A program made the translations under genes and the position numbers. The notes under the pieces were generated by a model. The model was not told the origin of the DNA, did not search any database, and saw only the letters and a list, made by a program, of their open reading frames with translations. Positions 17,483 to 24,496 of a stretch of 64,000 bases of DNA are shown piece after piece (the stretch's first letter is position 1; each line of letters begins with the position of its first letter). The stretch spans positions 2,480,001-2,544,000 of the forward strand of contig OZ244979.1 in NCBI GenBank assembly GCA_965223095.1, in the 5' to 3' direction. Source of the DNA: J054 sp965223095 (GTDB taxonomy: Bacteria > Pseudomonadota > Gammaproteobacteria > Steroidobacterales > GCA-2729495).

Positions 17483-18972
17483 TGAGCAGTCGTCTTCGCT
17501 TAGTCGGTTTAGTTGGCGCACCCATCGCCGCCCTGCTGCTGTATTTTGTTCTGCCCGATAGTTATCAAGAGCCCAGCGGTCAGCTGCTGCCTTTGTCATC
17601 AGCGGCCCGCGCAACGGCCGCAGTAGCTTTGTGGATGGCCATTTGGTGGCTGACCGAGGCCATCCCGGTCTATGCCACAGCTCTGCTGCCGCTGGCGGCC
17701 TTTCCTTTGGTTGGTGCCACTACCATTCGAGCGGCCGCGGCCCCCTATGGGCACGAACTTATTTTTCTTTTCCTCGGCGGCTTCATTTTGGCGCTAGCGT
17801 TGGAGCGATGGGGGCTGCATAAGCGGCTTGCCTTATCGGTATTGGCCACCGTTGGCACGCGGCCGACGCAGATTGTCGCCAGCTTCATGGGGCTCGCCGC
17901 CGTTATTAGCATGTGGGTAACCAACACGGCCACGACCATCATGTTGCTGCCCGTGGCCTTGAGCGTCATCAGTTTGGTGCGCGAGGATGGCGATAGTCAG
18001 GAGAACGATAACTTTTCTATCGCTTTGCTCTTAGGTATCGCTTATGCCGCATCCATCGGCGGTGTCGGCACCATTGTGGGTACGGCGCCCAACGTGTTTG
18101 CCGTATCGTTTATTCAGCGGCAAATGGGCATCGAGATTAGTTTCCTCGCGTGGATGGCCATTGGGTTGCCCTTAGTCATAGTTTTTGTACCGTTGACCTG
18201 GTGGCTGTTAGCCCGAATGGTCTACCCCGTTGGCGCTAAGGCCATCGACGGCTTGTCTAGAGTTTTAGACAAGCTGCAGGCTGATCTGGGGCCGGCCAGT
18301 CGTGGCGAGAAATTAACTCTGGTGGTTTTTGTCCTAACGGCACTGGCATGGGTGTCCCGGCCGTTCTTGAATCGCTTGAGTATGGGTGATTTACAGCCAC
18401 TAGCGGGCCTATCGGATTCTGGCGTTGCGATTATCGCCGCACTGCTGCTATTTGTGATTCCTGTACGCCCCACACAGGGCGAATTTCTCATGGATTGGCA
18501 AACGGCGGTCAAATTGCCCTGGGGCTTATTGATTTTATTTGGTGGTGGCTTAAGTCTCGCGGCGGCCATCGATCAATCAGGCTTAAGCGCCTATTTAGGC
18601 AGCCTAGCGACAGGTTTAGCGCAGTTACCGCCGCCTCTGATCGTGGCCTTGGTGACCGGCCTGATGATTTTCTTAACGGAAGTTACGAGCAATACGGCCA
18701 CCACTGCCACATTGCTTCCGGTACTCTACGCTGTCGCGCTCGGCCTGGGTTTGGATCCTCTGCTGTTGGTGGTGCCCGCCGCCATCGCCGCCAGCTGCGC
18801 CTTCATGTTACCTGTCGCCACGCCGCCGAACGCGATTGTTTTTGGTTCTGGCCATATTTCGGTGCCGCAAATGAGTCGCATTGGCTTGCGTCTAAATCTG
18901 CTGGGCATAGTCTTTATAACGGCTTTGAGCTATGTTGTTATCATGCCTGTTCTCGGCGTAATTAATGGCTGA
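17482..18972 (+). CDS. DASS (SLC13)-family sodium-coupled anion/dicarboxylate transporter
   Basis: Inner-membrane secondary transporter of the divalent anion:Na+ symporter family; likely substrates are C4-dicarboxylates, but sulfate cannot be excluded. 496 residues with about eleven to twelve hydrophobic segments. Two SNT-type motifs are visible: WVTNTATTIMLLP (about residue 150) and TSNTATTATLLPVL (about 405), the paired hairpin tips that bind Na+ and substrate; the first has VTNT where the canonical motif is SNT. GTG start overlaps the fabH stop by one base. The next gene overlaps its end by eight bases. Confidence 0.88.
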   Translation: MSSRLRLVGLVGAPIAALLLYFVLPDSYQEPSGQLLPLSSAARATAAVALWMAIWWLTEAIPVYATALLPLAAFPLVGATTIRAAAAPYGHELIFLFLGGFILALALERWGLHKRLALSVLATVGTRPTQIVASFMGLAAVISMWVTNTATTIMLLPVALSVISLVREDGDSQENDNFSIALLLGIAYAASIGGVGTIVGTAPNVFAVSFIQRQMGIEISFLAWMAIGLPLVIVFVPLTWWLLARMVYPVGAKAIDGLSRVLDKLQADLGPASRGEKLTLVVFVLTALAWVSRPFLNRLSMGDLQPLAGLSDSGVAIIAALLLFVIPVRPTQGEFLMDWQTAVKLPWGLLILFGGGLSLAAAIDQSGLSAYLGSLATGLAQLPPPLIVALVTGLMIFLTEVTSNTATTATLLPVLYAVALGLGLDPLLLVVPAAIAASCAFMLPVATPPNAIVFGSGHISVPQMSRIGLRLNLLGIVFITALSYVVIMPVLGVING

Positions 18973-19945
18973 AAATATGATTAATATCAGTTGGATAAGA
19001 AGCTTTCTTGTCTATGTACTTGCGATGTTATCCGCATCCCTGCAGGCCGAGGTCTTCTTGTTGCCGGCGGGTGAAGGCGTGGTGGGTGCTCCGACCCAAG
19101 TCGAGACAGTCTATGAGGACACTTTGACCGATGTGGCTCGTCGGTATGGCTTGGGGTACACCGAAATATTGGCTGCCAATCCGGGCGTCGATCCTTGGTT
19201 GCCGGGTGCCGAAACCGAGGTCTTGTTACCCACGCACTTTGTATTGCCGGCGGGTGCTCGTCACGGTTTGGTGGTGAATATTGCCGAGTATCGTATGTAC
19301 TATTTCACCAAGCCTAAGCATGCGGCGGACGGAGACCTGCAGGTTTCTACTTTCCCCATTAGCATTGGGCGCATGGATTGGGCCACGCCACTTGGTCCTG
19401 CCACCATTGTTGCTAAGGCCAGTCGTCCGTCTTGGTATCCACCCGATTCCGTCCGCGCCGAGCATGCTGCCGATGGCCGTCCTTTACCGAAAGTCGTGCC
19501 GCCGGGGCCGGATAATCCCTTGGGCAATTATGCATTACGTTTGAGTATCCCAGGCTATTTGATCCATGGCACGAACCGGGCCGCGGGTATCGGTATGCGG
19601 GTTACACACGGTTGTATTCGCATGTATCCGGAAGACATCGAATGGTTGTTCCCGGAGGTTTCGGTCAATACGTCGGTGCGCCTGGTAAATCAGCCTTACA
19701 AGATGGGTTGGAGTGGGGATGACTTATTTTTGGAAGCGCATGCGCCCTTATTGGGTAAGGAAGATCCGGGTGGTGATAGCCTGACGCCCATTACTCAGCT
19801 TTATGTGCAAGCAACGGCGGAGCGGGCTGCGGAGGTTGATTGGGAGCTGGCTGAGACGGTTTATCGTGAACAGCGCGGGGTTCCGGTGGTGATTGGTCGT
19901 GCGCGGGGGTTGCGGCGCGGGGCTGCTGTTAGGAATTTGCAGTAG
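18965..19945 (+). CDS. Exported LysM L,D-transpeptidase (YkuD family)
   Basis: Periplasmic enzyme that forms 3-3 peptidoglycan cross-links or attaches lipoproteins to peptidoglycan. 326 residues: signal peptide (about 1-28, cleavage after LQA), LysM module (about 48-90, ETVYEDTLTDVARRYGLGY), then the YkuD catalytic domain with HGTNRAAGIG and the nucleophile motif THGCIRM. In E. coli the ErfK/YbiS group has this layout. An alanine-zipper lipoprotein with a C-terminal Lys is encoded 1.1 kb away and could be a substrate, which is my inference. Confidence 0.9.
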   Translation: MAENMINISWIRSFLVYVLAMLSASLQAEVFLLPAGEGVVGAPTQVETVYEDTLTDVARRYGLGYTEILAANPGVDPWLPGAETEVLLPTHFVLPAGARHGLVVNIAEYRMYYFTKPKHAADGDLQVSTFPISIGRMDWATPLGPATIVAKASRPSWYPPDSVRAEHAADGRPLPKVVPPGPDNPLGNYALRLSIPGYLIHGTNRAAGIGMRVTHGCIRMYPEDIEWLFPEVSVNTSVRLVNQPYKMGWSGDDLFLEAHAPLLGKEDPGGDSLTPITQLYVQATAERAAEVDWELAETVYREQRGVPVVIGRARGLRRGAAVRNLQ

Positions 19946-19960
19946 CCGGTTTTGTGCCTG

Positions 19961-20078
19961 AAGGTTTTCCCTGGAGTTCGGTCTGGCAGCCGCTTTCAGT
20001 GCTCCGGGATGGTTCCCTGCGGTCCGCTTTACTCCCTGCGCACTGAAACCGTCTGCCAGACCTTGGCTTTTCGTGGTA
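19961..20078. repeat. 118-bp stem-loop repeat, copy 1 (left of HigBA pair)
   Basis: First of two direct copies of the same length that differ at eight positions (about 93% identity). Each copy contains 22-nt arms in inverted orientation, here 19980-20001 and 20041-20062, pairing at 20 of 22 positions around a 39-nt GC-rich centre. The innermost pair is G-C here and A-T in copy 2, a compensatory change. It lies 15 bp after the L,D-transpeptidase stop. It looks like a REP-like or small non-autonomous element; I see no coding potential. Confidence 0.8.
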
Positions 20079-20111
20079 TTTGGATTTACTGGTTGGATTC
20101 CCGGGCCTGGT

Positions 20112-20381
20112 TCATGCTACTTCTAGTAAGGCTTTAGGATTTTTGTGCGCGATGAGCAGCAATGTGCGGGCAGCCCCCGAAGGCGCGCGACGTCCCTGTT
20201 CCCAGTCTTGCAGTGTGCGTACGGACACCCCAAGCAATGTGGCAAAACGAGCTTGAGATAGCCCGGTTTTCTCGCGTATATCCGCGACGGCGGGCAGGTT
20301 AACCATACGACCTGCCTTACCTTCTTTGATCTCGCGAATACCTTCGAGAATCTCGGTGCCAATGTCTCGTGTTTTAGTCAT
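20112..20381 (-). CDS. HigA-like antitoxin, XRE-family helix-turn-helix
   Basis: Predicted antitoxin and autorepressor of the pair with the RelE/HigB-like toxin encoded just upstream on the same strand. 89 residues from the ATG encoding MTKTRDIG. The C-terminal half is a Cro/C1-type helix-turn-helix: TGLSQARFATLLGVSVRTLQ, followed by DWEQGRRAPSG. The reading frame overlaps the toxin 3' end by eight bases, so translation is probably coupled. Toxin-first order is that of HigBA. The pair sits between two copies of a 118-bp repeat. Confidence 0.85.
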   Translation of the reverse strand: MTKTRDIGTEILEGIREIKEGKAGRMVNLPAVADIREKTGLSQARFATLLGVSVRTLQDWEQGRRAPSGAARTLLLIAHKNPKALLEVA

Positions 20382-20694
20382 GGTCAATCTCCTCACGAAT
20401 CTGCTTCAGCACGTGCGCTGGAATCGTGTCGGTGACGTTCTTCGGATACATCGTCAACATCCAAACAACACCTTTAGGCTGACGGAGTAAGTAGATGACC
20501 CGATAGCCACCGCGTTTGCCACGGCCCGGTGCTGCCCAGCGCAGCTTTCGAACTCCACCGCTACCCCGAATGACGGCGCCCGCTTCCGGGTTGTCAATTA
20601 GGTGCTGTTGTAATCGAGCGTATTCGTCGTCGGACAGATATTCCTGTACTAGGCGCGTAAACAGCGTGGTTTCGATGAAGCTGAACACTGCCAT
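20374..20694 (-). CDS. RelE/HigB-like mRNA interferase toxin
   Basis: Predicted ribosome-dependent mRNase toxin. 106 residues from ATG 20694. It has the family pattern FIETTLFTRLVQEYLSDDEY, then RGSGGVRKLRW, GKRGGYRVIYLL and a basic/aromatic C-terminal part. ATG 20706 adds four residues. Both ATGs lie upstream of the transcription start predicted from the best promoter, so GTG at 20688 (in frame, third codon) is a possible leaderless start. Partner antitoxin overlaps downstream. Confidence 0.83.
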   Translation of the reverse strand: MAVFSFIETTLFTRLVQEYLSDDEYARLQQHLIDNPEAGAVIRGSGGVRKLRWAAPGRGKRGGYRVIYLLRQPKGVVWMLTMYPKNVTDTIPAHVLKQIREEIDHD

Positions 20695-20722
20695 AATATA
20701 CGGCATTGCCGTATAGTGTCAA
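20695..20722 (-). promoter_or_regulatory. higBA promoter with palindromic operator
   Basis: On the minus strand TTGACA (20722-20717), a 16-bp spacer and TATATT (20700-20695) form a good promoter. A perfect palindrome with 9-bp arms and one central base, TATACGGCA-T-TGCCGTATA (20697-20715), fills the spacer and enters the -10, a typical place for a HigA autorepressor. Predicted transcription start is about 20688. Confidence 0.7.
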
Positions 20723-20767
20723 GAGGCAGGTTTGGGCTTCGGAGGGAGGCTAATGCTGCTGTGTTTT

Positions 20768-20885
20768 AAGGTTTTCGCGGGAGTTCGGTCTGACAGCCGC
20801 TTTCAGTACTCCGGGATGGCTCCCTGCGGTCCGCTTTATTCCCTGCGTACTGAAACCGTCTGCCAGACCTTGGCTTATCGTGGTA
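20768..20885. repeat. 118-bp stem-loop repeat, copy 2 (right of HigBA pair)
   Basis: Second copy of the element described at 19961-20078, in the same orientation and with no length difference. Arms are 20787-20808 and 20848-20869. The innermost pair has changed from G-C to A-T with pairing kept; one other arm change (G to A at the seventh arm base) breaks a pair. The two copies bracket the toxin-antitoxin genes and their operator, at 33 bp from the antitoxin stop on one side and 45 bp from the -35 on the other. Confidence 0.8.
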
Positions 20886-20955
20886 GCTAGGCTTTGCAGG
20901 GGGGTGGTTTCGTGGTTGGTGATAGTCGACTCACTTGGTGGCATGTTTTCCGGGC

Positions 20956-20986
20956 AAAAAAAAAGCCGCGACATTTGTCGCGGCTT
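20956..20986 (-). terminator. Rho-independent terminator of the alanine-zipper lipoprotein gene
   Basis: Perfect 11-bp inverted repeat AAGCCGCGACA-TT-TGTCGCGGCTT (20963-20986), followed on the minus strand by a run of nine T (20964-20956). It begins 19 bases beyond the lipoprotein stop codon. A strong dedicated terminator fits a highly expressed single-gene transcript. Confidence 0.92.
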
Positions 20987-21005
20987 GAATTTCTGAGCAG
21001 CAGTC

Positions 21006-21323
21006 TTACTTGGACTGGCTGCGCTGAAACATACGATCGATTTTCTCGTTAGTGGCGTCACAGCAAGCTTGGCCTTGATTGGCGGCGTTAAGCGCCTGGT
21101 TGGCCGTGCTTTGTGCGCCAGAAGCCATTTGTCGTGCTTCTGAGGCGCTGGCCCCAGCGGCATCAGCAGCAGATTTGGCTTGGCTAGCGTCCGCAGCGAT
21201 GCGGTCAACTTTAGCGCTCAGTTCATCAAGTTGGCTTTGCACATTCGTGGCGCAGCCGGTAACCATCAGCATCACAAACATCAGGCTGCTTGCTTTGATG
21301 GCCGTTTGGAGTTTATTGCTCAT
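21006..21323 (-). CDS. Alanine-zipper outer-membrane lipoprotein (Lpp/OprI-like)
   Basis: Small abundant-type lipoprotein. 105 residues from the ATG encoding MSNKLQTAIK; an upstream ATG adds nine residues. Lipoprotein signal peptide with lipobox LMVTGC (Cys at about residue 24), then an Ala/Ser/Asp heptad-like coiled-coil helix (QLDELSAKVDRIAADASQAK and on), as in the alanine-zipper group of major outer-membrane lipoproteins. It ends in Lys (SQSK), as does E. coli Lpp, which is linked to peptidoglycan through that residue. An unusual adjacent Cys pair (GQACCDA) lies near residue 85. A strong terminator follows. Confidence 0.85.
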   Translation of the reverse strand: MSNKLQTAIKASSLMFVMLMVTGCATNVQSQLDELSAKVDRIAADASQAKSAADAAGASASEARQMASGAQSTANQALNAANQGQACCDATNEKIDRMFQRSQSK

Positions 21324-21598
21324 CAACAAATCCTCAACTAACAACAACAATAATTAAAAAATATCCATAAGGGCGCCGCGTCTGTCGACAGGCCCCCTCA
21401 AGACGGCGCCATCATGAACTAAAGACTATTAAATCGCAATTGCCTTTACAGCTTGCTTGGGCAGCTCGTGGGGGGTCTAAACGACTTGTTTTGACTGGGG
21501 TTTTTGTAGCTTTTTTTGATGGCCACGGAGTTTCTTCACGCTGGGGTATTGCTGCGGTTTCTACGGCCACCGCCTAGGTACTTGCAACGGGTAATAAA

Positions 21599-21614
21599 CT
21601 GTATATAGTTACAG
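21599..21614 (+). promoter_or_regulatory. LexA box 1 upstream of lexA
   Basis: Perfect CTGT-N8-ACAG operator (CTGTATATAGTTACAG), the E. coli-type SOS box. It overlaps a likely -10 TATAGT (21604-21609) with TTGCAA 16 bp upstream (21582-21587), so LexA would block RNA polymerase at its own promoter and that of the mutagenesis genes downstream. Confidence 0.92.
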
Positions 21615-21615
21615 C

Positions 21616-21631
21616 CTGTATTTATTGACAG
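21616..21631 (+). promoter_or_regulatory. LexA box 2 upstream of lexA
   Basis: Second perfect CTGT-N8-ACAG site (CTGTATTTATTGACAG), one base after box 1 and ten bases before the lexA ATG. Two tandem sites at lexA are also known in E. coli and imply tight autoregulation; centre spacing is 17 bp. Confidence 0.92.
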
Positions 21632-21641
21632 ATCTAGTAAA

Positions 21642-22265
21642 ATGCTCGAATTAACCCCCAGACAGAAAGAAATTCTTGAACTCATTCAATCATTTATGGA
21701 GGAAACTGGAATGCCTCCTACAAGAGCGGAGATCGCCAGGTCCCTGGGGTTTCGCTCGGCCAATGCTGCCGAGGAGCATCTGAAGGCTCTGCAACGAAAA
21801 GGTGCCATTGAATTGATCCCCGGTACTTCGCGCGGTATCCGGCTAAAGGATTTTCTTCGTGATCAGCTGGGCTTGCCTCTGGTGGGGCGGGTGGCTGCGG
21901 GTAGTCCCATCCTCGCTGAGGAGCACATTGAGGGGCATTACCGCATCGATACCTCGCTATTTGATCCAAAGCCGCATTTTCTGTTGCGGGTTGAAGGCAT
22001 GAGTATGCGTGATGCGGGTATTTTGGAGGGGGATCTGGTTGCTGTGCATCGCACGCCCGAAGTGCGGAATGGCCAAATCATTGTGGCGCGTTTAGATGAT
22101 GAGGTCACGGTGAAGCGCTACCGCCAAGAGGGTCGTTTCATTTGTAAGCTCATGCCTGAGAATGAGGCGTTTTCTCCCATTGTTGTGGATTTGCGTGAAC
22201 AAACCATGATGATTGAAGGTGTGGTGGTGGGCTTGTTACGTAATGGCATGCCGATGCTGCATTAA
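21642..22265 (+). CDS. lexA: SOS repressor LexA
   Basis: Represses SOS genes and cleaves itself when RecA filaments form. 207 residues. N-terminal winged-helix domain (LTPRQKEILELIQSFMEETG, PPTRAEIARSLGF), cleavage site Ala86-Gly87 in RVAAGSPI, and catalytic Ser121 (EGMSMRD) and Lys158 (VTVKRY), each two positions beyond the E. coli numbering. Two LexA boxes precede it. imuA follows after 27 bp, so lexA-imuA-imuB-dnaE2 is probably one SOS-induced transcript. Confidence 0.97.
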   Translation: MLELTPRQKEILELIQSFMEETGMPPTRAEIARSLGFRSANAAEEHLKALQRKGAIELIPGTSRGIRLKDFLRDQLGLPLVGRVAAGSPILAEEHIEGHYRIDTSLFDPKPHFLLRVEGMSMRDAGILEGDLVAVHRTPEVRNGQIIVARLDDEVTVKRYRQEGRFICKLMPENEAFSPIVVDLREQTMMIEGVVVGLLRNGMPMLH

Positions 22266-22292
22266 TCCTTCGACGGCAGAAAATAATAAGAA

Positions 22293-22925
22293 ATGTCGTC
22301 AAGACATCAATTAGAAGCGCTATTGGCGCATCCCGATATTTGGTATGCCGGTGGTGGACGAGACACTCAGGCTGAGCTGCTTAGCACGGGTTGGCCAAAA
22401 CTTGACCAGGCATTGTCAGGCGGTTGGCCTTTGGCCTGCCTGTGTGAGTTGCTAACGCCGGCCTATGGCTTGGGCGAATTTAGGCTTTTGCTGCCCGCGC
22501 TGAGCCGTTTAACGGCAGAGGATGCCGGTCGCAAGCCCGCTTATATTCTATTCGTTAATCCGCCCTATATTCCCTATGCCCCCGCGCTTTTGGCCGCTGG
22601 ATTGGATGTCTCTCGCTTACTCACGGTGAATTGCCAGAACGACCGTGAGCTTTGCTGGGTACTGGACCAGGCGGTGGGCACTGGTGTTTTCGTGGCCGTG
22701 CTTGCCTGGTGTGCAGACATTGATGAGGCCTTATTGCGGCGTTTGCAGTTAACGGCTGAGAAGGCTGCTTGTTGGGTCATGTTGCTGAGGCCGGAGCGGT
22801 TTTGTCGCCAGCGTTCTCCCGCGAGCTTGCGTTTATTGCTTAAACCTTTGGCTAATTCTGGATTCAGTCTGGATATCTTCAAGCAAAGGGGGCACAGACC
22901 GCAGCGGTTGCTGATACCTGATTGA
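22293..22925 (+). CDS. imuA: SOS mutagenesis protein ImuA (SulA/RecA-like)
   Basis: Accessory protein of the ImuA-ImuB-DnaE2 translesion mutasome. 210 residues with the family start: LSTGWPKLDQALSGGWPLAC, then GLGEFRLLLPALSRL. The fold is RecA-like, but where RecA has its P-loop this protein has TPAYGLGEF, without GxxxxGK(T/S), as is usual in proteobacterial ImuA. Four-base overlap with imuB supports coupling. Confidence 0.88.
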   Translation: MSSRHQLEALLAHPDIWYAGGGRDTQAELLSTGWPKLDQALSGGWPLACLCELLTPAYGLGEFRLLLPALSRLTAEDAGRKPAYILFVNPPYIPYAPALLAAGLDVSRLLTVNCQNDRELCWVLDQAVGTGVFVAVLAWCADIDEALLRRLQLTAEKAACWVMLLRPERFCRQRSPASLRLLLKPLANSGFSLDIFKQRGHRPQRLLIPD

Positions 22926-24496
22926 GGTTCTGCAAGGGCATGCTTAGACCGTCTTTACAGCCTCAATTATTTGATGTTGGTGATGATATTGATGCCGCCC
23001 AGCAAGCGTCATCTGTATCAGGCTTAAGCAGCGAGGGCTTAAGGCCGCGGCGCCTATGGTTAGGGATTTACTTGCCTGATCTAACTTTAGAGGTTTTGCC
23101 CGTCGAGACGGACATTCCTTTAGCGGTGCTGACAGGGGTGAACCAACAAGCCAAGGTGATGAACTGTAACTTGGTAGCGGCAAATTTGGGTGTTAAACCA
23201 GGTTTATCAGCAAATGCTGCTTTGGCTTTGGTGCCAAACCTGGTTTTAAAGCCTCGGGATACGCGGCGTGAGTCTTTAGCTTTACGAGAGATGGCTGAAT
23301 GCGCGCTGCAATTTACCCCCTTCATTAGTCTGGAATCTCCCGCCAGCTTATTGCTAGAAATTCGCGGCAGTCTGAAGTTATTTGGTGGGTTATCTAATTT
23401 ACGGTCCTCGATCTTAGCGAGCTTGGGATCGCGTAAGCATCGCTTGCAATGGTCCATAGCGCCCACGGCCTTGGCAGCTTTGTGCTTGGCTCGTGGGGCC
23501 AGCGGTAGTCAAGTCATGGAACAGGCCTTATTGCCTGGAAGCTTGGCTAATTTGCCCTTAAAGCTATTGGATTGGCCGCAAAAATCACTACAGCTATTGG
23601 CCGAAATGGGTGTTCGCCGGATGGGGGAGTGCAGACGCTTGCCGCGTGCCGGGCTGGCTAAGCGTATTGGCAGTAATCGTTTATTCAGTCTGGATCAAGC
23701 CTATGGCTGTGCGCTTGAAGTACGCACTTGGTATCAAGGGCGTCAATCTTTCACGCAAAGTATTGAACTGCCAACGCTAACCACGGATCTGGGGCTCGTG
23801 GTTCGTGGCTTGGAAATTATTCTTGGGCGCTTACTTAAAGATTTGAATAGCTGTCAGCGAGCCTTAGGCTCGCTTTGGTTGCGCCTAGAGCATCCGGATG
23901 CCGTTCCCCCCAGTTTATTGCGTATCAATTTATTACAAAGCGGTAACGATGCAGCGCAACTTATAGAGTTATTGCAAATAAAGCTGTCCGCTAACCCATT
24001 ACCTGCGCCGGTGCTCGCGCTTCATTTGCAAGCGGGTAGGACAGAACCACTGGCGCAGATTACCCAGGATATTCTGGGTGGCAGTCGAGGTTTGGCTGCA
24101 GAACTGCCGGCCTTTATTGCGCGTTTACGGGCACGTTTAGGTGATGAGGCTATATGGGGGTTTCAGGTTTCGCCTGAGCATCGGCCTGAACGGGCTTGGC
24201 AGGCGGTTTCTGATCTATTAAACGATAAAAAAATCATTGCTGTTAATACAGCGCAGACGCAGCGTCCCTTGTGGTTATTGCCTGAGCCTTTGAGCTTACG
24301 AGTGGGTAAGCAGGGTCCAATTTACTGCGGCCCTTTGCAGCTAAAGCAAGAACGTGAGCGTATTGAAAGCGGTTGGTGGGATGGTAAGGATGTACGCCGC
24401 GACTATTACCAGGCTAGCAATCAACAGGGTATGCGTCTTTGGATATTTCGTGACTTGCGTGCTTGTCGCTGGTACCTCCAAGGCTTATTCGGGTGA
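22922..24496 (+). CDS. imuB: Y-family polymerase-like protein ImuB
   Basis: Catalytically inactive Y-family polymerase homologue that links DnaE2 to the beta clamp in error-prone lesion bypass. 524 residues from TTG 22922, which overlaps the imuA stop; ATG 22940 is an alternative. The N-terminal part carries RPRRLWLGIYLPDLTLEVLP, where active Y-family enzymes have their first catalytic Asp, and the middle has palm/little-finger-like segments. QPQLFDV near the N-terminus resembles a beta-clamp-binding peptide; in other ImuB proteins the clamp motif is central, so this is tentative. It overlaps dnaE2 by four bases. Confidence 0.88.
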   Translation: MRFCKGMLRPSLQPQLFDVGDDIDAAQQASSVSGLSSEGLRPRRLWLGIYLPDLTLEVLPVETDIPLAVLTGVNQQAKVMNCNLVAANLGVKPGLSANAALALVPNLVLKPRDTRRESLALREMAECALQFTPFISLESPASLLLEIRGSLKLFGGLSNLRSSILASLGSRKHRLQWSIAPTALAALCLARGASGSQVMEQALLPGSLANLPLKLLDWPQKSLQLLAEMGVRRMGECRRLPRAGLAKRIGSNRLFSLDQAYGCALEVRTWYQGRQSFTQSIELPTLTTDLGLVVRGLEIILGRLLKDLNSCQRALGSLWLRLEHPDAVPPSLLRINLLQSGNDAAQLIELLQIKLSANPLPAPVLALHLQAGRTEPLAQITQDILGGSRGLAAELPAFIARLRARLGDEAIWGFQVSPEHRPERAWQAVSDLLNDKKIIAVNTAQTQRPLWLLPEPLSLRVGKQGPIYCGPLQLKQERERIESGWWDGKDVRRDYYQASNQQGMRLWIFRDLRACRWYLQGLFG

